A stretch of DNA of 64,000 bases from Nitrospirota bacterium. GTDB taxonomy: Bacteria; Nitrospirota; Thermodesulfovibrionia; UBA6902; DSMQ01. The DNA lies in contig JACRGX010000090.1 in assembly GCA_016212185.1 (NCBI GenBank), positions 35,229 through 99,228 on the forward strand. Direction: 5' to 3'. The position numbers were made by a program, and so were the translations under genes. Every line of letters starts with the position of its first letter. Positions within the stretch are counted from its first letter, which is position 1. The notes beneath the pieces were generated by a model. That model did no database searches, was not told the DNA's origin, and saw only the letters and a list, made by a program, of their open reading frames with translations. Positions 56,988-64,000 of the stretch are shown here, one piece after another.

Positions 56988-58456
56988 ACGGATTTATCAT
57001 TTGGAAAGCTCAAGATAAACCTGCTCCCTTTCCCTATCTCACTTTCTACGGAAATCTCTCCGTTGTAATTTTTGACTATCTCATAAGTCAGCCAAAGGCC
57101 GAGGCCTGTTCCTTCAGCCGTCGGCTTTGTGGTAAAAAAGGGGTCAAATATCCTGCCCATATTTTCCTTTGCAATGCCGCTGCCGTTGTCTTTCACCTCT
57201 ATTTTAACCGCTGAATTACCCTGATACCCCCTAACTTCCAAAATGCCGCCGGTTTTCATAGCGTGAATTGAGTTAATGAAAAGATTGATAAGCATCTGCT
57301 GGAAGTCATGCAGGTCAATAACAAGGTGCAGATTGTCCGGCACTTCATTAACAAAGTTAATTTTACCTTTTTTAAGTTTATATTCAACAAAAGAATAAAC
57401 GCTGTCAACAGCATTTCTTATATTGACGCTAACCGGTGCATGTTCCGGCTTTCGCGACATCCACAAAAGTTTGTTTACAGTATTTTCTATCCTATCGAGG
57501 CCCTCCCTGATAAGGTCCAGATACCGTTCTCTGAATTCCGCATTGTCCGGATTCTGTTTGAGCATCTGAAGGCAATTGAAGAGTCCGCCGAGCGGGTTGT
57601 TTATTTCATGTGCAACACCTGCGGCAAGAATACCTATGGATGCAAGTTTTTCTGACTGAACCAGCTTTTCGTGGGTTTTCTTCAACTCCTCATTTGCCTG
57701 TTTTATTCTCTCAATCATACTGTTAAATCTCTCTCCCAGCATAGCAAGTTCATCATGCCCCTTTACGTCAACTTTAACATCAAGGTAATCACCCCTTGTT
57801 TTCTCCATTGTGCTGGCAAGCTGAGTTATGGGACTTATAAATCGCTTGCTCAGAAGCAGTATAAGCGCAAACCCCGCAAGAAGAAGGAATATTGTTAAGA
57901 TAATTATCCTTTTAACTGTAGCAATAGTTTCATGCTCAACATTTTCAAGGGATATTCCGAATTTCAAAGTTCCCCATCTTTTCTTTCCTATTAGAAGAGG
58001 AATGCCGAAATCTAAAACATTGTGTTTACCCCCCGAATACCGTTGGACCACAGTATCATCCACCATCAGCGCCTTTTGGGTCAGCGGGTCTGTATAAACT
58101 TTCCCAAACTCAGTAATATTATTATGAGAAAATACCTTGCCCTCCGCATCAAGAACTGCGATATAAAGCAGCGCAATATCCTGTCTTTTGAATATCTCCA
58201 ATAAATAGTTATCAAGAAGGCCGCCCTCTTCAACAAGACCAAGCCTTTCATAAATGAGATCATTTATGATGGGAATTGCAAGAGTCTCGCCCAGAAGCCT
58301 GCCCTGCCTTTCAACTTCGGTATAAAGGATATTTTCTTCCCTCTTAACTGCCATATATCCTATAACGCTCATAACAAAAATAATCGCCATCATGGTAAAA
58401 AATATAAATTTATACTGAAGACCCATCCTGGAGAAAAAAGCAAAATTAGGTTTCAT
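56984..58456 (-). CDS. Membrane sensor histidine kinase
   Basis: A 490-residue protein. A periplasmic domain lies between two transmembrane helices (about 17-38 and 180-200). HAMP, a coiled linker, HisKA (GVAHEINNPLGG) and HATPase (DNGSGIAKEN, GTGLGLWLTYE) follow. It partners the sigma54 regulator, and the adjacent PhnD-like protein is probably the ligand-binding input. I chose ATG 58456, which overlaps the upstream stop as ATGA after AAGG; ATG 58489 is possible. Confidence 0.92.
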   Translation of the reverse strand: MKPNFAFFSRMGLQYKFIFFTMMAIIFVMSVIGYMAVKREENILYTEVERQGRLLGETLAIPIINDLIYERLGLVEEGGLLDNYLLEIFKRQDIALLYIAVLDAEGKVFSHNNITEFGKVYTDPLTQKALMVDDTVVQRYSGGKHNVLDFGIPLLIGKKRWGTLKFGISLENVEHETIATVKRIIILTIFLLLAGFALILLLSKRFISPITQLASTMEKTRGDYLDVKVDVKGHDELAMLGERFNSMIERIKQANEELKKTHEKLVQSEKLASIGILAAGVAHEINNPLGGLFNCLQMLKQNPDNAEFRERYLDLIREGLDRIENTVNKLLWMSRKPEHAPVSVNIRNAVDSVYSFVEYKLKKGKINFVNEVPDNLHLVIDLHDFQQMLINLFINSIHAMKTGGILEVRGYQGNSAVKIEVKDNGSGIAKENMGRIFDPFFTTKPTAEGTGLGLWLTYEIVKNYNGEISVESEIGKGSRFILSFPNDKSV

Positions 58457-60171
58457 AACCTTATTTTCGGATGACAACCTCTTCCGCATGTCTGCGGAAC
58501 TGCATTAATCTTTGCCCGTATATTTGTATAATCCATGTCGGATGCTTCTGTAAAACCATTCTTAAAATCTTCATCAAGCTTTTCCAGAACTTTCCGCCCG
58601 ACACTATCTTTAAGGTTTAATTCCAGGAGCGCCCTTTTGATATTCTCTATTACTGAAAAAGCCGTTCCGGGACCTGCGACAAGCGGGCCGGTGGGAATAG
58701 GTTCAGACTCGGCAATAATTTCTATTCCGAGCTTCATATACTTCCTGGCGACAGAGTCTCTTACAGCTCCGGCATCATACTGCCCCTTAAGAATCGCCTT
58801 TACCACAGAATCATGATAATCAAAATTAACATAGCTGCTGAGGTCGCTGAGGTGTATCCCATAGTTAGCAAGAAGATAGCGGGGGATAAGGTTACCTGAT
58901 GTAGATTTAGATGAAGCAAAAGCAACACTTTTACCCTTAAGCTCAGCAGGGCTTTTAGCAGGAGACCCCTTCTTCTTTATTATAACGCTTCTATAGCTTG
59001 CATTGCCGTTTTCCCCTATTGATTTCAGGATGCATATTGCGCCATATTTTGCATGGGCTTCCAAATATGTCAGCGGCCCAAGCAAAGCCACATCCACCTC
59101 CCTGCTGCCAATGGCATTGACTGTTTCCTCATAGTTTTTCTTTAGCACAAGTTCATAGGTATAAGGCGTTTTTGCGGAAAGATAATCAAGAAGGGGCTGA
59201 TACTTTTCATACATAATGCGCGGATTATCTCTCGGAATTACTCCAAAATAAACAGTCTGCTTGCCTTTCGTTTTTCCCGTAACCTTTGAATTACTTCCGA
59301 TAGCGCGCTCCATATCCCTTATGGAGTCATAGTCTGTATCGGGAACATCAACAAATCCGTCAATCATCATAGCGTCAAGTATTGCCTTTCCCTTCGTTGT
59401 TTTATGCATGTTCAAAAAGGCATTTTTTATTTTTCTCTTAAGTTCAGGGGCAATATCACCTGTAACAACAACGGGGGGAATACCAAACAGCGGTGAACGC
59501 TTTATTACTCTGGTTTGCTTTACATATGGAGAACCCTTCTTCAGCATATATTCATAAATAATACTCTCAACTGCCGCGCCATCAACAATTTTTTTTGCAA
59601 CCATCTCCACTGATTTATTGTGACTGTAACTATATATAAATTTTTTAAAAAACCTTTCTGGCTTAAAACCCATCGTCTTTAAAAGATATGCCGGATACAG
59701 CTTGCCGCTGTTGGACCTCGGGTCGGTGAAAGCAAATACCTTCCCTTCCAGTTCCTGAAAAGATTTAATAGCGCTATTGTTGTGGACAATAATATATGAA
59801 CTGTATTTAGGACTTCCATTCACACTTGGCGCTGCGAGAAGTTCAACACCAAACCGTTCCTTATCAGCTACATAGGGGGCAGAACATATAAATGCAACCT
59901 TAACCTCACCTTTTTCAAGTAATGTATCCATCTCTTCATATGTCCTTCTGTGAATCATCCGGACAGGCTGCTTTATCTGCTCACCGATATAATCAATTAT
60001 CTCCTGATAATATTTGACTGTATCAATAGGGGTAATCATGGAGGCTACACCGATTTTTATAACAGTTTCCTGCTTTGCAAAAGAATCATCCGGAAGGCAG
60101 ACAGTCAAAAGAATAGTAAAGGAGATAAAAATCAAACCCAAAATGTATCTTTTCCCATTGAGGAAATTCAT
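58453..60171 (-). CDS. Tandem PhnD-like periplasmic binding protein (sensor input)
   Basis: A 572-residue protein. A signal peptide is followed by two successive PhnD/TtrS-type substrate-binding domains (about 28-285 and 295-545), each with family motifs such as VAFICSAPYV / VALLGPLTYLEA and SNSGKLYPAYLL / STSGNLIPRYLL. The C-terminus ends with CGRGCHPKIRL, a cysteine pair that is not a normal haem motif. TtrS, the tetrathionate sensor, has a domain of this fold fused to its kinase, so an oxyanion-sensing role is plausible. TTG 60192 is an alternative start. Confidence 0.88.
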   Translation of the reverse strand: MNFLNGKRYILGLIFISFTILLTVCLPDDSFAKQETVIKIGVASMITPIDTVKYYQEIIDYIGEQIKQPVRMIHRRTYEEMDTLLEKGEVKVAFICSAPYVADKERFGVELLAAPSVNGSPKYSSYIIVHNNSAIKSFQELEGKVFAFTDPRSNSGKLYPAYLLKTMGFKPERFFKKFIYSYSHNKSVEMVAKKIVDGAAVESIIYEYMLKKGSPYVKQTRVIKRSPLFGIPPVVVTGDIAPELKRKIKNAFLNMHKTTKGKAILDAMMIDGFVDVPDTDYDSIRDMERAIGSNSKVTGKTKGKQTVYFGVIPRDNPRIMYEKYQPLLDYLSAKTPYTYELVLKKNYEETVNAIGSREVDVALLGPLTYLEAHAKYGAICILKSIGENGNASYRSVIIKKKGSPAKSPAELKGKSVAFASSKSTSGNLIPRYLLANYGIHLSDLSSYVNFDYHDSVVKAILKGQYDAGAVRDSVARKYMKLGIEIIAESEPIPTGPLVAGPGTAFSVIENIKRALLELNLKDSVGRKVLEKLDEDFKNGFTEASDMDYTNIRAKINAVPQTCGRGCHPKIRL

Positions 60172-60320
60172 TGGAATCTCTATCAAGAGCAATAACTTGT
60201 GCCTTTAATGATAAACTGCTGCACTGAAAATTGTACAGCAACTAAACTAAATCGCAGAATAGCCCCAGAGCTTTCTGTCTTTAGCTGACACTTGCGCAGT
60301 ATACCCGTTACTTAAATATT

Positions 60321-61688
60321 TTAAGTTTCTTTTATTATCTTATTGAGCCTCGTTTCAACGAAACTTTTTATCTCTTTCAGCCGGTCATTGTTCTTTGCCT
60401 CAAACCTCAGGACCAGCGCAGGCTGGGTGTTGGACGCCCTGATTAAGGCCCAGCCTTCTTCAAATTTAATCCTTATGCCGTCAATGGTAACAGAAGGGTA
60501 TTCCCTGAACGCCTCTACGGCTTTATCAACAATCTTAAACTTTATATCATCCGGGCAGTCAAATCTTATCTCCGGGGTTGACGTCATGCGGGGCGCGTCC
60601 TTCAACAGCGCCTTTGTGCTATAGGGCTGTCCTGCTTTCTTGATTATTTCCAAAAGCCTGAGGCTTGCATAAATTGCATCATCATAGCCGAAATACCTAT
60701 CGGCAAAAAACAAATGCCCGCTCATCTCTCCGGCAAGCATGGCATGTTCTTTTTTAAGCTTCTCTTTTATCAGGGAATGTCCTGTCTTCCACATAATGGG
60801 AACCCCGCCGTGCGCGGAAATGTCGTCATAAAGCGTCTGAGAGCATTTGACCTCGCCTATTATTTTTGCTCCCCTATTTTCTTTCAGAATATCCCTTGCA
60901 AAGATAATCATCAGCCTGTCGCCCCAGATGATTTCACCCTCTTCGTCAACTGCGCCGATCCTGTCCGCATCGCCGTCATAGCCTATTCCTGCATGAGCCT
61001 TTGCCTCTTTTACCTTTGCAATCAAGTCCGCAATGTTTTTTTCAACCACAGGGTCAGGGTGATGATTAGGAAATCTTCCGTCAGGCTCGCAATACAGCTC
61101 AACAACCTCTGCGCCAAGCAGTTTTAACAGCTTCGGCGCAACAAGACCGCCGACGCCGTTGCCTGCGTCAACTACCACCCTGAGCCCCGATAGACTCTGA
61201 AATTTATCTTTGATGAAATTTATATAGTCGTCAATTACCGGATAGCTTTCAACCGTGCCCTTCCCGCTTCTGAAATCCTTTTCATCCAATACCTTTTTCA
61301 CAGCCTGAATGGTATCACCAAACAGAGTTTCCCTGCCCACACTCAGTTTAAAGCCGTTAAATTCAGGCGGGTTGTGGCTGCCGGTTATCATAATACCGCC
61401 GTCTATGGGAAGCTTAAAGAGTGAATAATACTGCAAGGGCGTCGGGCATACGCCAAGGTCTACAACATCAATTCCCGAGTTATTTAATCCTTTGACAAGG
61501 CTCTCCTGAATTATCCCTGAGTGCAGTCTTGCATCCCTGCCGACGCTCACCTTGGCCCGTTCTTTGTTAATGGACTTAAGCAGGTAAGAGGCAAAGGCCC
61601 TGCCTATAAGTTCTGCAACTTCTTTTGTTAAATCCTTTTCCCATACGCCGCGTATGTCGTACTGCCTGAAGATAGAAGGATTGACCAT
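60321..61688 (-). CDS. manB: Phosphomannomutase/phosphoglucomutase
   Basis: A 455-residue alpha-D-phosphohexomutase. The phosphoserine loop is TGSHNPPEFNG, the metal loop is GYDGDADRIGAVDE, and the sugar loop is GEMSGHLFF. The C-terminal phosphate-binding segment is RASNTQPALVLR. It converts mannose or glucose 6- and 1-phosphates for envelope polysaccharides. GGAGG precedes the ATG. Confidence 0.94.
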   Translation of the reverse strand: MVNPSIFRQYDIRGVWEKDLTKEVAELIGRAFASYLLKSINKERAKVSVGRDARLHSGIIQESLVKGLNNSGIDVVDLGVCPTPLQYYSLFKLPIDGGIMITGSHNPPEFNGFKLSVGRETLFGDTIQAVKKVLDEKDFRSGKGTVESYPVIDDYINFIKDKFQSLSGLRVVVDAGNGVGGLVAPKLLKLLGAEVVELYCEPDGRFPNHHPDPVVEKNIADLIAKVKEAKAHAGIGYDGDADRIGAVDEEGEIIWGDRLMIIFARDILKENRGAKIIGEVKCSQTLYDDISAHGGVPIMWKTGHSLIKEKLKKEHAMLAGEMSGHLFFADRYFGYDDAIYASLRLLEIIKKAGQPYSTKALLKDAPRMTSTPEIRFDCPDDIKFKIVDKAVEAFREYPSVTIDGIRIKFEEGWALIRASNTQPALVLRFEAKNNDRLKEIKSFVETRLNKIIKET

Positions 61689-61775
61689 TTATTGCCTCCA
61701 ATAATTTTTTTATAAGTATAACATAACATTATTTTTCAAAACATCATGCAGGGCTCTTAACTTTTTTACCTGTGT

Positions 61776-61781
61776 TATAAT
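61776..61781 (+). promoter_or_regulatory. Extended -10 box for the acyl-CoA ligase gene
   Basis: TGTTATAAT with TATAAT at 61776-61781. The leader would be about 8 bases before ATG 61796, without a ribosome-binding site. Confidence 0.55.
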
Positions 61782-61795
61782 TTTCAATAATAAAG

Positions 61796-63301
61796 ATGAT
61801 GACACTGAGCGATTTACTGTCAAAAAGGGCAGAGGAACATCTCCGCAAGACATTCATCAGGTTTGAAAAGAGGAAACTCACATATTCAGAGGCAGATGAA
61901 AAAATCAGCCTCACAGCCGGAGGGCTGAAAAAACTTGGATTAAATGCAGGAGACCGCACTGCACTACTCATGGAGAACTGCCCTGAATACATCATCTCTT
62001 ATTTTGCCATACTCAGGGCAAGCGGCATAGTTGTCCCCATAAACACATTTCTGACGGCATCAGAGGTATCTTATATCCTGAAAGACTGCGGGTGCAGGAT
62101 TCTGATATACGGCGAAAAATTCTCATCCCACGCTGAAAAAATAAAAAATGACCTGCCTGATATCAGGATTTTGATGTTTGATGAAATACCGATGTCAGTC
62201 AACAGTCAACAGTCAACAGTCAACAGCATAACCGATGAGAATGACACTGCGGTATTTTTATATACATCCGGCACAACGGGTTTTCCAAAAGGCGCAATGC
62301 TTACACACAAAAACCTGCTCTCAAATGCAGAGGCTTGCATAAAAGTCATGCACCTCACATCAAAAGACAGGGTCTTATTATTCCTTCCCCTGTTTCATGC
62401 ATTTACATTTACCGTATGTGTAATCGTTCCAGTGTATTCAGGAGCCTGTATAGTTCTTCTGCCCTCGGTAAAACCATTTTCCAGAGTTTTAAAAAGTATT
62501 TTCAAAGACAGGATAACGCTGTTTGTTGCTGTCCCGGCAATTTACAACATACTTGCCAGAAAAAGACTGCCGTCCTTTTTAAAGCACATACTTAAATATT
62601 TCCTGAAGATAAAGACATGCGTATCAGGCGCGGCGGCATTGCCCGAAGAAACGCTTAATACTTTTGAGAAGCGGTTTAACCTGCCGCTTCTTGAAGGCTA
62701 CGGACTTACCGAGGCCTCGCCTGTTGTGTCCGTCAATCCCCTGCACGGCATGAGAAAGGCAGGCTCTGTGGGTCCCCCGCTTCCGGGGATTGAAGTAATT
62801 ACAGTCGGAGAAGACGGCAGGTTTCTTGAAAAAGGAAATACAGGAGAACTTGCGGTCAAAGGGGCTAATGTCATGAAGGGGTATTTCAACAAGAAAGAAG
62901 AAACAGAGGCCGTGCTGAGAAACGGCTGGCTTTACACCGGAGACATCGCAAGGATTGATGAGGACGGATATATCTATATCGTTGACAGGAAAAAAGACCT
63001 TATAATCATTGACGGAATGAATATCTATCCCCGCGAGGTTGAGGACCTCGTATTAAAAAATCAGGCAGTTGAGGAGTGTGCCATGGTCGGCATACCTGAC
63101 GGCAAAGGGTCTGAAATTCCCCTGCTCTATATAAAAAAGAGGGACGGCGCAGTGCTTAATGAGCATGAACTGAAAGGATTTTTAAAGGGGAAGGCAGCGC
63201 AATTTAAAATGCCGAGAAGGATAATATTTATTGAGGAATTTCCAAAGACAGCCACGGGCAAGATAAAAAAAACGGAGCTGAGAAAATTGCCGTCTCCGTA
63301 A
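61796..63301 (+). CDS. Acyl-CoA synthetase (AMP-forming)
   Basis: A 501-residue ANL-family ligase. The AMP-binding P-loop is YTSGTTGFPKGA, then GYGLTEASPV and the hinge DRKKDLIIIDG; the catalytic lysine lies in TATGKIKK near the C-terminus. It probably activates medium or long fatty acids. Between FDEIP and the P-loop lies SVNSQQSTVNS, coded by four tandem TCAACAG heptamers (62194-62226), an in-frame repeat insertion. Confidence 0.93.
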   Translation: MMTLSDLLSKRAEEHLRKTFIRFEKRKLTYSEADEKISLTAGGLKKLGLNAGDRTALLMENCPEYIISYFAILRASGIVVPINTFLTASEVSYILKDCGCRILIYGEKFSSHAEKIKNDLPDIRILMFDEIPMSVNSQQSTVNSITDENDTAVFLYTSGTTGFPKGAMLTHKNLLSNAEACIKVMHLTSKDRVLLFLPLFHAFTFTVCVIVPVYSGACIVLLPSVKPFSRVLKSIFKDRITLFVAVPAIYNILARKRLPSFLKHILKYFLKIKTCVSGAAALPEETLNTFEKRFNLPLLEGYGLTEASPVVSVNPLHGMRKAGSVGPPLPGIEVITVGEDGRFLEKGNTGELAVKGANVMKGYFNKKEETEAVLRNGWLYTGDIARIDEDGYIYIVDRKKDLIIIDGMNIYPREVEDLVLKNQAVEECAMVGIPDGKGSEIPLLYIKKRDGAVLNEHELKGFLKGKAAQFKMPRRIIFIEEFPKTATGKIKKTELRKLPSP

Positions 63302-63362
63302 GATTCAGACCATGTCTCATAGAGGTTGTCAAAATTGAATTATACTGTTAAACTATTATCTC

Positions 63363-63390
63363 TTGACAACAGGCGTATGTCTCTTATAAT
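63363..63390 (+). promoter_or_regulatory. Strong sigma70 promoter upstream of the IHF/HU gene
   Basis: TTGACA (63363-63368), a 16-base spacer and TATAAT (63385-63390). A CACAGAG-ended element lies in the 220-base leader region that follows. Confidence 0.75.
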
Positions 63391-63431
63391 TTAAGAAAAA
63401 CCGGAGTTTCACGGAAACTAAAAAAAATGAA

Positions 63432-63582
63432 ACCACAGAGTCCACAGAGAATTACTCAGTGTCCTCTATCTAAACTGCTGGAGCAGTTAAAAAGAAAATA
63501 AATTTGAGGGCACCGAGGTGAGTAAAATAAAAACATTTAAGCTTATTAATATATTTAGTGATTTTCTCTGTGTTCTCTGTGG
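63432..63582. repeat. CACAGAG-ended inverted repeat element
   Basis: ACCACAGAGTCCACAGAGAA at the left and the near complement TTCTCTGTGTTCTCTGTGGT at the right (18 of 20 pair). The centre codes for nothing. Confidence 0.8.
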
Positions 63583-63621
63583 TAAAATTTGACAAGATAA
63601 AAAACCATCAAGGAGGTTAAT

Positions 63622-63903
63622 ATGACAAAGGCGGATTTAGCAGACACGATTTTTGAAAAAGTCGGTCTTTCAAAAAAGGAATCAATGGATATTCTGGAAA
63701 CCCTTTTTGATTCAATGAAGGCAATCCTTTCAGAAGGAGAGTCCATCAAAATAGCCGGTTTCGGAACATTTCTGGTCAGGAAGAAAAAGGCGCGCAAGGG
63801 AAGAAACCCTAAGACAGGGGCGGAACTGCAGATTACTCCGAGAAAAGTAATTACATTTAAACCGAGCATACAGTTTAAAACTGCTGCGGATAAAGGTCTG
63901 TAG
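63622..63903 (+). CDS. Integration host factor/HU-family DNA-binding protein
   Basis: A 93-residue protein of the HU/IHF fold. The DNA-binding arm is RKGRNPKTGAELQI and the IHF-alpha-like GFGTFLVRKKKARKGRNP is present. It bends DNA and would assist sigma54 activation and recombination. AAGGAGG precedes the ATG. A merR-type gene follows, as ihfA-merR pairs do in many bacteria. Confidence 0.94.
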   Translation: MTKADLADTIFEKVGLSKKESMDILETLFDSMKAILSEGESIKIAGFGTFLVRKKKARKGRNPKTGAELQITPRKVITFKPSIQFKTAADKGL

Positions 63904-63944
63904 ACTGCGGTTTTTGAATACAGCCCTTGCCTGTGAAGAAAGCA

Positions 63945-64000
63945 ATGCCTGAAAAGCTTTTTTATAAAATCGGTGAGGTAAGCGGGATAGCAGGGGTTGA
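63945..64000 (+). CDS. MerR-family regulator, N-terminal start, partial
   Basis: Only 18 codons are visible: MPEKLFYKIGEVSGIAGV, the typical first helix-turn-helix of MerR proteins. A GTG at 63933 could be the start. It runs off the right edge. Confidence 0.65.
   Translation, partial: MPEKLFYKIGEVSGIAGV

Noticed and set aside
58453..58500. Haem-binding site CGRGCH in the PhnD-like protein
   Set aside because: Spacing is CX3CH and no other haem motif is present in a binding-protein fold; noted only as a cysteine pair.

Overview
The window is a gene-dense bacterial chromosome segment. LpxC (outer-membrane lipid A), several Tat- or Sec-exported proteins, multihaem c-type cytochromes, a selenocysteine-containing SelD and a mix of deltaproteobacterial-like and Nitrospirota-like gene families suggest an anaerobic Gram-negative bacterium of the Nitrospirota/Desulfobacterota grade. 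That placement is inference from gene content; no rRNA gene is present.

Layout. 1-9123: an NfnAB/SudBA-type flavin oxidoreductase pair (left gene runs off the edge), comF, apgM, a periplasmic cyclophilin, an NrfJ-like periplasmic protein, a histidine kinase, pilD and aspS. 9330-14423: rluB, scpA, the selenoprotein selD (its UGA codon and the upstream part are easily missed), hisA and hisF with a 23S-IVP-type four-helix-bundle gene inserted between them. 14482-22249: diguanylate cyclase, PP-loop tRNA thiolase-like protein, tldD, lpxC, a 19-residue Lys/Ala peptide gene, amrS and a DtxR-FeoA regulator. 22448-26585: rimP-nusA-recG. 26750-33767: trpD, split transketolase, then ftsE-ftsX-envC-like-ctpA, a cell-wall remodelling operon. 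34066-40515: K+ channel, TPR protein, a 1.74-kb segment bounded by a 51-bp direct repeat of a tRNA-Arg 3' part (toxin-antitoxin-type cargo), tRNA-Pro, a second four-helix-bundle gene and hisI. 41175-45372: DUF4390-ntrY-ntrX.

45369-60171 is the most coherent system. It holds two molybdopterin oxidoreductase modules (catalytic subunit, four-cluster ferredoxin subunit, TorD-like chaperone), a membrane-anchored multihaem cytochrome, a trihaem cytochrome and tatA, all on the minus strand. Upstream is a translationally coupled sensor set: a tandem PhnD-like periplasmic binding protein, a histidine kinase and a sigma54 response regulator. A -24/-12-like promoter and three TGTT-N10-AACA-like sites lie between the regulator and tatA, suggesting the sensor set switches on the respiratory operon. 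No NrfD/PsrC quinol subunit is present; the NapC-like cytochrome probably links to the quinone pool. The electron acceptor (sulfur, selenium or arsenic oxyanion, or other) cannot be told from sequence alone. The right end holds a phosphohexomutase, an acyl-CoA ligase, an IHF/HU protein and the start of a merR-type gene.

Two themes run across the window. First, dispersed repeats are abundant: a roughly 155-bp palindromic family (six full copies and one half copy), an AT-rich family, GTCATTCC- and CACAGAG-ended elements and 7-bp tandem repeats. Several have entered coding sequences in frame (hisF, aspS, amrS, envC-like, acyl-CoA ligase, ends of scpA, hisA and recG). Second, several genes have a -10 box 6-8 bases before the start codon and no ribosome-binding site, which predicts leaderless mRNAs.
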